NCBI GenBank assembly: GCA_023101725.1
Contig: JALJCO010000089.1
Span: forward strand, 78,952 to 142,951
From: Atherinomorus stipes
Taxonomy: Eukaryota; Chordata; Actinopteri; Atheriniformes; Atherinidae
Length of the DNA stretch: 64,000 nt
Reading direction: 5' to 3'
This document shows, in pieces, positions 22,814-32,400 of this stretch; positions within the stretch are counted from its first letter, which is position 1, and the number at the start of each line of letters is the position of its first letter. The notes under the pieces are model-generated. The model saw only the letters and a program-made list of their open reading frames with translations, did not search any database and was not told where the DNA came from. A program made the position numbers and the translations under genes.

Positions 22814-25034
22814 CTGGCTCTCTTTTATCAAATGCGCATAGAAATGATCACACATCTGATCGTGAATAGGATCGTAGATTGGATCCACGTGTGATTTATT
22901 AAAACGCACGTATTGGACCAATCTCGTAGTACGAACAAAAGAGTGTTGATAAATACCATGGCTGAAATCCATCGTCATTTAAATGTCACGCCCACGGTTA
23001 CGCCCTTAAACATGCATGTTTATGAGGCTTCGCCCAGCGAGGTTGAACCATGAAGAGGAGAGATTCTGCCAAAAAAAGAAACTTTTGGGGGGGATCAAGA
23101 CAGAATTCCTCATTTGTGAGGTGGGAAAGATTTAAGAGGTGCTGTTTGGCAGCTTAAAAACCGAAGTCAGAGACGTGCACAAAAACGCTGCACGGAAGAG
23201 GATCAGTCAGCCTCACTGGTGTGAACGACCAGCTGAGATATTAATAAAAGTCTCAATCTAGGCCTGGCTTATATATGGTTTATTCGTTTTACTAGTTATA
23301 AAATTTAATAATAGCCCACATCCGATAGCAACGTCACAATTCTTTAGCCAATGGGTCAAGAAAAAGTGGTCCAATATGAAACTCGCCACCAAAAGATGTT
23401 TCACCGGCCCCCACCTGTTATGAGTCCAACCCCTGCACCAACAGGTGGGTGTCAGTCAGATCTGAGCCTGACCCAGACAGGGACAGAAGAAAAGATAACT
23501 TGCATTAGCAAAGCTAAGGGACAGTCTACTGAGCACTTATACAACTTTAAGGTATATATTACTCATCAATTACTTACTTATTAATTTTAATTACACGTCC
23601 TGAACATTGTGTTGGGATACAAGGTATTGCCCTGGACTAGTTCAAGTCCCATTTATCTGAGAGGACATTCTCTGTCAAGCTTGAACATTTTCAGTCTTCC
23701 TCGGCTCCTCTGTCATGTGGGGTCCCCCAGGGGTCTATTCTTGGGCCACTGCTCTTTACCCTGTACCTTCTTCCTCTGGGGTCTGTATTTAGGAAGCACA
23801 AGTGTGGTTTCCATATGTATGCTGATGACACCCAGGTCTATGTACCATTAAAACAAAAGTACTCTGACTCTTTTAAAGAACTTTAAATGTGTCTTGAAGA
23901 AGTTCAAGGCCTGGATGGCCTTGAACTTTCTTCATTTCAATGAAAAAAGACAGCGGTTTTGGATTTTAGTCCTGGTGCAAGGGGTCCCCTCCTGTTGACT
24001 TGGGCCCTCTGGTGCAGTCCTCTAAGCCTGCTGTCACCAATCTGGGTTTTAATATGGACAGTGATTTTAATCTGGACAGGCAGATCAGTGCAGTGGTCAA
24101 AGCCAGCTTCTTCCAGCTGAGGCAGCTGGCCAAAACTAAGCATTTTCTTTTTTAAAAAAAGGGCTTTGAGACATTGATTCATGCTTTCATTACAACACGG
24201 CTGGATAATTGTAATTCTTTGTATTTTGGGCTCTCTCAGAAGTCGATGTCCCGTCTGCAGCTGGTGCAGAGTGCACGGAAGAGAGAGCACATTTCTCCTG
24301 TTTTAGCCTCCCTGCACTGGCTACCTGTTGCTTTTAGGGTTCATTTAAAAATCCTTTTATTTGTTTTTAAGGCTTTAAATTACCTTGCTCCCCCTTACCT
24401 CTCTGAGCTCTTACAAATACACACCCCCTCCCGGTCCCTCAGGTCAGCTGACCAGCTGCTGCTGGAGGTGCCGAGGACCCAGCGGAAGCTCAGAGGGGAC
24501 AGGGTTTTTTCTGTGGTCCCTGCAGGTCAGACAGGCCTCCTCACTGTCCAGTTTTAAAACCCTTCTGAAAACCCACCTTTTTTCTTTGGCGTTTTACCCA
24601 GTATAAGTTGTTATTTATAAATTCTATGAATTGCTCATTTGTTGTGCTTTTTTTTTTTTAATGTTACACTCTCTTATCTTTTTTATCTGATTTTATGTCT
24701 GTTACACTGTTACTGTTTTTTTTTTTTTTTCTTTGTTGGAGGCTGTTGTAAAGGTATAGAAATAAAGTTGGCTTGAATTTTAAAAAAAACTTTTTTTTCT
24801 TTATTGAAAATTTTTCTAAATTTTTTTTTTGTTATTTTTTTTGTTTTTAATTTCCTTTTTTTTTTTTTTTTTTTCATGTTCTGCTGTGCTGCGATACAAA
24901 CCCTCACTGACTCAAACTTGCGCACACAAACTTAGAGCTGTTGTGAGATTTGATCGTATCCTACGCTCGAGTCTTGCATGGAAATGGTCGCACAGATTTT
25001 CGTCGTACGATTGTTTGATAAATGGGGGTCACTG
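22814..25034 (+). mobile_element. Harbinger-like element with Myb/SANT-type remnant, interrupted by a LINE
   Basis: The ends are loosely inverted: ACTGGCTCTCTTTTATCAAA on the left and TTTGATAAATGGGGGTCACT on the right. From about 23051 a decayed plus-strand frame begins MKRRDSAKKRNF. Traces resembling the Myb/SANT-like accessory protein of PIF/Harbinger transposons follow, in shifting frames up to about 23230. The same gene remnant, also decayed, is in the element at 42797-44594. An L2-like LINE piece (about 23590-24790) occupies the right half. The superfamily is inferred from the remnant. Confidence 0.5.
23590..24790 (+). mobile_element. 3' part of an L2-like non-LTR retrotransposon
   Basis: Read across several frames, the region gives reverse-transcriptase motifs: GSPRGLFLG (the usual GVPQGSxLGP box) near 23720, and YADDTQVYVP near 23818, the catalytic box. 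From 24174 a separate frame gives the LINE-type C-terminus (HAFITTRLDNCNSLYFGLSQ, then SPVLASLHWLPV and PSRSLRSAD). At least two frameshifts separate the parts, and the 5' two thirds are absent. The tail near 24760 carries AATAAA. The element is dead. Confidence 0.8.
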
Positions 25035-25234
25035 TATTTTAAAAGAAGTTGACATGTTTCAACTGTCATTTCAGTCTTCAGAAACGTCATTTGAAATTTA
25101 TTTAAAATGGTCCTTATCAGCTGAGGAATCCCGGAGGAGTCCCGGGGGGTGGGCCACCAGGCGGGAGAGACAGACCCGACGGCCACGGCCCCCCCTGCCG
25201 GCGGGGTGGTGTGAGAGTTCTTCTCTATCTTAAA

Positions 25235-26240
25235 AAAATTAGAAAAAAAAAAATTAAATAAATAAATAATATAGAGAAGAACCCAAAATAATAAAATAAT
25301 ATATAATTAAGAAAAAATAAAAAAAAAATATATATATATTTTTTAATATATATAATATAGGATTATTTTAATTAAATATATTAAAAAAAAAAAAATAAAA
25401 AAAAAAATTAAAAATTATAAAAAAAAAGAGAATAAATAAAATAAGAAAAAAAAAAAAAAAAAATAATATATGAACAAGAAGGCATCATAACACATATAAG
25501 ACTACAATACACAAAATATTTTATTAAAAACTCTTAAAAGGGGGATTTTTATATGTATCCTCTCCAACGGGAACTCCCTAAAAAAAAACAATTTTATAGT
25601 TTGTGGATGAAGTATAGATTCACTCATGCACACCACCCCTCCTGTAGTTATGAGAGGAGAGATGGTGAGGGGGGTTAGGGGAAGTGGAATGACATAACTT
25701 TCAAATAATAAAAAAAAAAAAAAAAAAAAACAAAAAAACAGAAGAAAAAATAGAAAGAGGAAAAGAATTCTCCAAACTATCCAACAATCGGAACAATGGG
25801 GTTAATCTCGCAGGTACCTGAGAAATAAAACTCCTGAAGGAAAAATAAGGGAATGAAAAATAGGGAGTTATTACAAATACTCTGCTCTTCTCCTCCTATG
25901 AAGTAAATTGAAAGGGAAATTTCATCGAATAACCAAATATTAAAAAAATTAAAAAAATTACTGAACAAAACAATCTAAACATAAAATAACTCATAAATCC
26001 AAAAAAAATTTTTAAGAAGGAAAAAAAGAGGGTGGGAAAATAATGAAAATAAAATAAAAAATATTTTAATGAAATTAATAAAATTTAAAAAACCAGAAAT
26101 ACATCTAAAAAAAATCAATAAAAAAAAATAAAAAAGAAAAAGATGAAGAATGAAGAAAAATATTATAGTTTAAATGAAATGAAAATTATAGTTTAAATTT
26201 TTCCGAATAGAGAAGCAAACAAACTATTTTTCTTACTAAG
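25235..26240. repeat. A/T-dominated low-complexity tract, doubtful assembly
   Basis: Long runs of A with scattered T, G and short words make up most of this interval. It follows an abrupt GC-rich block (25120-25215). No gene, no clear repeat unit and no transposon end can be made out. The irregular, noise-like base order suggests collapsed or low-quality consensus rather than a natural satellite. Confidence 0.55.
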
Positions 26241-26383
26241 ACGAGGTATGGATGAATGAAACGGATGATAACCCGAATCCCAACCCGACCCGGGACATTC
26301 GCAGAAACCAAGCTAAAGAGGCTTTTCCCTCTGGCCGGGCCACAACCATCCCAAGAGTGGGATAATCAGCTACTCCTTATGCG

Positions 26384-26401
26384 GGGGGGGGGGGGGGGGG
26401 G
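26384..26401. repeat. Poly-G tract
   Basis: About 18 G in a row. Similar G runs occur near 27561, 27669, 47756, 49917 and 52018, and C runs near 28017, 54350 and 54385. All are next to low-complexity DNA. Confidence 0.8.
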
Positions 26402-26703
26402 AGGAGGGGAGGGCCTTCCCCTCCCCCTGTACAAATGATGCATTCTGGCGGATTCCTTTCCTGTCCTTTGATAAAATCATGATGTAATCAAACCAAAATG
26501 ATAAAAAAAAAAAAAAAAAAACTCACGCTGATTCACCTAACTCATCTCAGTGTGGACATGACCTTTATTTTAATCACACTGGTTCTAAACCAAAAACCAG
26601 GTTGGGGTCCCCAAAGCTTATGTGTTCTCTGCTAAATCTGTCCAGTTTTTGAGGTTTTTCTGCTGTGGAATAAAAGTAAGACGTGTTTTCTGACTGCAGT
26701 AAA

Positions 26704-26845
26704 GACAACGCTTCATCCCATGATTCAGAAACACCAGCAGAATCTTTGGCTGCTATGAGTATTAAGAGAGAAAAACTCATGGTGGGGTCATCATCATCCC
26801 CTGACCCCAACCCTACTGAGAACCTGGGGAGGAATCTTTAACAGG
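26704..26845 (+). pseudogene. Fragment of a mariner/Tc1-type transposase
   Basis: The plus strand reads DNASSHDSETPAESLAAMSI, then KREKLM, then SPDPNPTENLGRNL. The DNAxxH and SPDxNPxEN boxes are the second and third catalytic motifs of IS630/Tc1/mariner transposases, at the normal spacing. The N-terminal half is not found nearby. It belongs to a different subfamily from the copy at 17254. Confidence 0.65.
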
Positions 26846-27214
26846 AAGATCCAAACAGCAACTTTAGGAGGAAATTCTGACCTGAATGAAATCCAGACAC
26901 AAACTATTCATGGATTTCCAGGTTAAATAGAAAAGAGAGTTGATATATCACGGAAAGGCTCTGTGATATCGTACCAACTCTCTTATCCATGTTAACACAA
27001 CACTAGAAAAAATGCTTTTTGGTTTGTTTTTAGAAAAATGATCCACAAAACACATTAAATTGACAAAAGTAATAAGTAAAAATTCTGAAATTCTGAAAAC
27101 TATGACATTGACTCTGAATTGCGGTTGAAATATCAAAAACAAACACAAAAAATTAACATAAGTAAACAAGCATGATGGGGCTCCACAGCTAAACATTTTG
27201 TTGAGCAACACACT

Positions 27215-27430
27215 GAGACAATCACTGCAATCAGGTGTTTTCTGTAACGTCCAATCAGATGTCTGCGCCTGTTGACAGGTGTTTTGGCCCACTGTTCATG
27301 AGCTAGGTGCTATAGTTGGTCTGGGACAGTTTTAAAATTTTATTTTTTTAAATTATTATTTTCAGACAAAATTCAAAAGCAATAAACTATTTCACTGAAT
27401 TATATTTTTGTGAATTTTTATTTATTAGTA
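27215..27430. mobile_element. Second copy of the 16766-16975 repeat, inverted
   Basis: The complement of this block shares AACAGTGGGCCAAAACACC and ACCTGTCAACAGGCGCAGA with the plus strand near 16900. It also has the ATTCAAAAGCAAT end on the plus strand. Confidence 0.5.
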
Positions 27431-27439
27431 AAATGAAAT

Positions 27440-27513
27440 GAAATGAAAATGAAATGAAAAATACTTTATTCATCCCGGAGGGGAAAATTAATATTGAAAA
27501 AATCAATTTTTTA

Positions 27514-27544
<31 letters not shown>

Positions 27545-28110
27545 TAAATATTGTTCTTTTTTAGGGGGGGGGGTGGTGGGGGGAAAGAAATTCTGTATCT
27601 CTCCGCCCTACAGCAGAGAACATGAAGCCGCCCACAAACAAAATATATAGATTCTTCACTGTGGTGTGGGGGGGGGGGGGGGAGGGTCCTTCAATATATT
27701 AAATAGGTTGGGGAGCATTTTGAAGAACCATCATCCCAGCGGCTCAAGGGTCCCAGAACAAAAAAACAACTTTTTAGATGATTTTATAGGGTCTTCAAGT
27801 CTCTGATTATGATGCAGCTTCCCCAGCAGATGCTGCAAAGCTAATTGCAATTTCCACAACAGACTTGTAGAAGATCTGCAACATCTTGGTGCAGACGCAG
27901 AATGATCTCGGGTTCCTTAAGAAGAAGAGTCTGCGTTGACCTTTCTGTTGAAGTAGGCGGAGAGTGAGTTCCAGTTGAGTCTGTTGTCGGGCTGGACTCC
28001 AAGGTAATGGTACTTCCCCCCCCCCTCCCCCCAACCTCCTCTTCCAGGAGGGGGAGAGGGGAATATTCCTTATTCTTCTCCTCCTGAAGTCAAAAAACAT
28101 TTCTTAATTT
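27440..28110 (-). mobile_element. 3' fragment of a non-LTR retrotransposon (LINE)
   Basis: On the minus strand, the frame from about 28100 reads FFDFRRRRIRNIP, then RLFFLRNPRSFCVCTKMLQIFYKSVVE. This is the conserved region after the reverse-transcriptase core in fish LINEs (relatives read FLRRLRSFxVCxKMLxxFYQSVV). It continues, frame-shifted, through CWGG-like and LLRWDDGSS pieces toward a tail near 27470 (CATCCCGGAGGGGAAA on the plus strand). It is broken by stops and interspersed with G/C homopolymers. Confidence 0.65.
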
Positions 28111-28473
28111 TGGCGGGAATTTAGAAGAGGTGAATTGTAATTCACCAATTCAAAAAATAATGAAAATTCCCCTGCACCCATTTTCCTTCTCATCATCACA
28201 GAACCAAAAAATAACAGAGTCATAAGAATATTTCTAATTCAAATAAAAATAAATTTAATAAATTAAAAAATAATAATAATTTAATAAATAAATAGTAATT
28301 CAAATAAACTATTTTCTTTGATTTTGAAGACGATTGTATGTAATGCAAAAAAGAATACACCAAATGTATATTTTCAATCTATTTAATGATTTAAAAATGT
28401 TACGCAGAATATAGTAAACTAGATTTTGAGTGATTGGAGTTTTGTGCAATTAAAATCCAGATTATTACATTAC

Positions 28474-28756
28474 CTGGTATCGTTCTTGACAGTGTAACTC
28501 ACACAATGTGCTGAACTTGTCAAACTGCTGCAGAGAGAAACTGTCAATCATCTGCTTTGCAACAGTGCTGAACTCTTTCATTTTCAGATCACAAACATGA
28601 CATGAAGTTTTTCCAGGTGTTCTGCGGAACTGTGCTTCTCTATGCAACACCTGCTTGAGCACTTCACCAGAAAAGGTCTGTCTTCTGTGCAGCCGGAAGG
28701 CATTTGGACACACGAGCTGTTTAAGTGATGTAAAAGAGACCTTCAGAGTCAAGAAA
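28474..28756 (-). CDS. Unrecognised exon-like open frame
   Basis: On the minus strand an acceptor-like TTCCAG at about 28757 is followed by 283 bases of open frame and a consensus donor (TACCAG/GTAATG) at 28473. The peptide includes VSFTSLKQLVCPNAFRLHRR, a CHVC motif and FDKFSTLCELHCQERYQ. It looks like one internal exon, but I found no convincing partner exons. I recognise no family. It sits just downstream of ikbip, within transposon-rich DNA. It could be a lone exon of an unlisted gene, an exon of a pseudogene, or part of an old transposon. Splice signs are seen; function is unknown. Confidence 0.35.
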
Positions 28757-28866
28757 CTGGAATTTCAGGTTTTTTAATACACTCATGACAGACACGAGGA
28801 GCTTGACATGCAATGTTTGCATCAATCAGAGGCAGAAACTTGTGTTTAATTAGTAACAAAAAACGG

Positions 28867-28872
28867 TTTATT
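28867..28872 (-). terminator. Candidate polyadenylation signal, ikbip long-path isoform
   Basis: AATAAA on the minus strand, about 60 bases after the stop codon at 28933. Confidence 0.5.
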
Positions 28873-28932
28873 TCAGTAAAGAAACAGCAGTACAGCAGGT
28901 GTTCAGACCCAAAAAGGCAAAAAACTCAATGT

Positions 28933-29499
28933 TCATGTTGGTTTTTGCATCTCTCCGATATCGGATATATCGGCTATTTCACTAACCTGTTTAGATGTAA
29001 CACTTAAATCTCCCTCAACTGCAGTCAGGTTTGATAAAGTCTGTCGGAGCTCAGCGATCTCCTGCTCCCTTTTGGCGAGATCTTCCGCTAATCGCCCGAT
29101 CCTAAGAGTCAGATCCGACACCTGAGGCTCAAACGCCCCAAAGTCTCTTTTAATAGCAGCCACCTTTGGTTTGAGGTCACTGGCAAAGGTCACTGTTCTT
29201 ATGAGGCGAGCCCGGCCGCTCTCCAGCTCCCTCAACTGCTCTGAGATCTGCACGTCGGCTTTGTTGAGCTCAGGGATGCGTCTGCCGAGCCGCTCTATGG
29301 CCTGAGCGTTGCGTTCGGATGCAGATCGGAGATTGGAGACGCGGTCGATGCTGCCGGCCAGCACGTCTCCGATGCGTTTGACCATGTTACGCTCCACCTG
29401 ACTGGTCTTGTCCTCCAGCTCTCCCACCTGCGCCAGCAGAGACTCCAACTCAGAATGCAGGCCGTCCATCCGCCGCACATCTGTCCTCACGGCCGACAC
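28933..29499 (-). CDS. ikbip: ikbip terminal exon of isoform A
   Basis: The exon starts after TGCAG at 29500 with VSAVRTDVRRMDGL and runs 188 codons to the stop at 28933. It matches the C-terminal rod of mammalian IKBIP. Hallmarks are IGDVLAGSIDRVSNLR, TFASDLKPKVAAIKRDFGAF and DLTLRIGRLAEDL, then ADISDIG near the end where human has AHISDMN. It is coiled-coil throughout. The C-terminus reads through a donor-like CAG/GTTAGT near 28985. I keep the read-through because it aligns with the human end. Confidence 0.92.
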   Translation of the reverse strand: MSAVRTDVRRMDGLHSELESLLAQVGELEDKTSQVERNMVKRIGDVLAGSIDRVSNLRSASERNAQAIERLGRRIPELNKADVQISEQLRELESGRARLIRTVTFASDLKPKVAAIKRDFGAFEPQVSDLTLRIGRLAEDLAKREQEIAELRQTLSNLTAVEGDLSVTSKQVSEIADISDIGEMQKPT

Positions 29500-32400
29500 C
29501 TGCAGGGCCAACACAGGGGGACAGTTTCCTGCAATCAGGCTGCGTATCTGTTTTTTTAGTCCTTTTAATCTATTAAAAAAGAGATTGATTGACTATATGA
29601 GTATTCAGGTCTTTTGCCATAACATGTACAATTAAGCTGTGATCCACTTTGGTGACTTCATTAAAACTGTAGCCAAACGCAGTGACGGCAGCATCAGTCC
29701 TCTCACCATGTGAAAAGGAGCTGAAACAGGAGGCTCATGCAGACATATTGAGCTGTCCGGACCAAAAATGTTTTCCAAACTGCTCCCGGTCTCGTGTTTA
29801 CACATGATCGTACATTTCTAAACAACAACAAAAGTAGAGAGCTAAAAAAAAATACAGTCAAGTATGATGACGGCATGGTTGCAATGAAGGATGCTCGGAA
29901 AAAGATGCTAGAAAAAATCCCAAACTTCATCTTTTAGACTTTAAAACTTCTAAAGACTAGGGGTGGGAAAAAATATCGATACACTGACATTTTCATATGC
30001 TGATATCATATTGACATTAAAAAATGCAGAATCGGTTTATTTTACTAAGGAAATCTTGCGATTTTTCATCGTTCTGTTACAAAATCTAACAAGAATTCAT
30101 TAAATTTCATGATATTTTCATATGCTGGAATATTGACATTTAAAAATGTGGTAACGATCTATGTTGCTAACTAAATCTTGCGATATTTTATTGCTCTGTT
30201 ACGAAATCTTGCGAGAATGCATGAAATATCGTGAGATTTTGCAACAGAACAATGAAATCTCGCAAGATTTTTGTAAGTAAAATAGATCGATACCCCGTTT
30301 TTAAATATAGATTTGATATTGGCATATGAAAATATCGCAATATTTCAGTCTATCGATATTTTTTCCCACTCCTATTTTTAAATAGTTGGAAACGGATAAC
30401 AAAACTGTTATTTGCAATGACTTCTTGTTATTTTTCAGCTTTAATATCGGTATCGATATCGGCTATCAGCCACATGAGTTTTAAAATATCGGCATATCAG
30501 ATACAGTACCGGCCAAAATTCCAATATTTTGCATCCCTAGTTAGAAGAAAAAGGTCTGAATACTCATGTGATTGAAAAAGATCTGATTTATAACAGATTA
30601 AGAAAAGTATCAAAAAGCAATCTTTGCTTGCAGAGAGTAAAAAGCCTGAAACATGAAATGTGGAGAATTTCTTATGGTCTGGAAACTTTGCCGTTGGCTC
30701 AACAAAGGAGTTGCTGCTTGAGTTTGACTTTAAAGGGACAGTGCATATACATAAAATGTAAATATGCAGGAATAGCAAAGCTAATTTCCATCCTTAGTCC
30801 CTTGACAAATAACTAATTTTAAAGTTTAAAACAACGGAAGGAGATCAAATGGAAATAACACCTGAATACTGATGTATTGCACATTTCCACATTTTCTGAC
30901 TCTTTCTGGACAATCAGAATTTTTTTTTCCCCTTCAGTGGCCCTAATACTTTTCATTAAGTAAAGTACATGAACTTAAAGTATAACTTGATTTTTTTTCA
31001 ACCTGGACCTTATTTCTAGGAGTTTATATGTGCATTTACTCACCGGTAAAATTTCTGTATCACTTTGACTCCTTCGGGCAATATTTAGGTGTCACCCTCC
31101 GACGTGCATCCATATAATGGCAGAGATGGGGCAGCTTCTATAAAAGGCATTATCTGCTGAAAAACTCCTTGATTTTCGCCAATACTTTTAGTAGAATGAA
31201 CAAACAAACGCATACTATTGTCCCGTGAGTCCAGATTTAACTTTTCGTTCATTATAAGGTGTTCTACACACTGTTTTCGGGGCAGTGCGTTCCTGATGCG
31301 CGCTTCCGAGTACAGCTGAGAAGAGCAGCTCGCAACCCAGATAACAAAAAAAAAAAAAATGGTGTGAAACTCTGAACTCACAGGACAAGAATACTTGTTC
31401 TTAAAGCATTGATGAAATGAAGATAATGCCTTATAAAGAGGCTGCCCCATCTCTCCCACTATATGGATGTACACCGAAGGGTGACTCGATGTAATATCTT
31501 CTAAGGGAGTCAAAATGATGCAGAAATTTTACTGGTGTGTAAATGAACGTATAAACTCCTTGAAATAAGGTCCAGGTTGAAAAAAAGGAAAAGTGCTTGG
31601 TGAACTTCAAGCTAAGAAGCCAATCTTTTCCTCTCTTTTCATTACTCCAGGGAGGAACCATGACTCCTGAAGGGACGCATTGCTACCATATTTTGGTAAA
31701 ATGATGGCCTTTCATCAGTGTGAATGAGCATGAATAGAGATGGTGGGATTTATCAGCATCTTATTTTTATGTGCAAGTCTCCATTTCAGCGAGCCAGGAA
31801 AGTTATTGCCAAGTAAATTCATAAATGACTGCTTCCATCTTGTCACATCTTCAAGACAATCAAACAAACCTTGTTGACGAAGTCCTTTGTGATAGCTGAT
31901 GTACGTTCTTCAATTTGCCCAACGGCGTCCCTCAGAGAGGTCAGGCTGCCCTGAAGCTGCTCTCGTTTCTCAGTCAGACCAGAGGCCCATTCCTTCAGCC
32001 GGCCGACATCCTGCTCCAAACCCTCCAGCTGCGGCTGCAGAGCCCCCCGCTGGCCCCCGAGGCCCTCCAGCATCAACCGGACGCTCTCACACTACAGCAG
32101 GACAAACAGTGCACGGAGTGACAACGTTTGTGCAGAAGATGGAGGATACATGAAGCAATTATTCAGTGACAAACAGAAAACAAAACATTGGAAACATTTT
32201 CTAAGAGAGGATTTTATTATCCAAGCTCAGTGATGAACGCTTCATATAGTTTCAACCAATATTAGACAAATAGGTGAGATTTATCAAAAATATGCATTTT
32301 ATTTAGATACATTTGCAGGAGTTGTTGGTGTTTTTTACATTCTGCAGGAACAAACACACTTTCTTTTCCTGAAATAACACTAAAAACTAGGGATGCACAA

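Noticed and set aside
26574..26810. 78-residue minus-strand open frame
   Set aside because: It is antisense to a clear transposase fragment with DNAxxH and NPxEN motifs on the plus strand.
28985..28990. Donor-like CAG/GTTAGT near the end of ikbip exon 28933-29499
   Set aside because: Reading through gives a C-terminus similar to human IKBIP, and no following exon was found.
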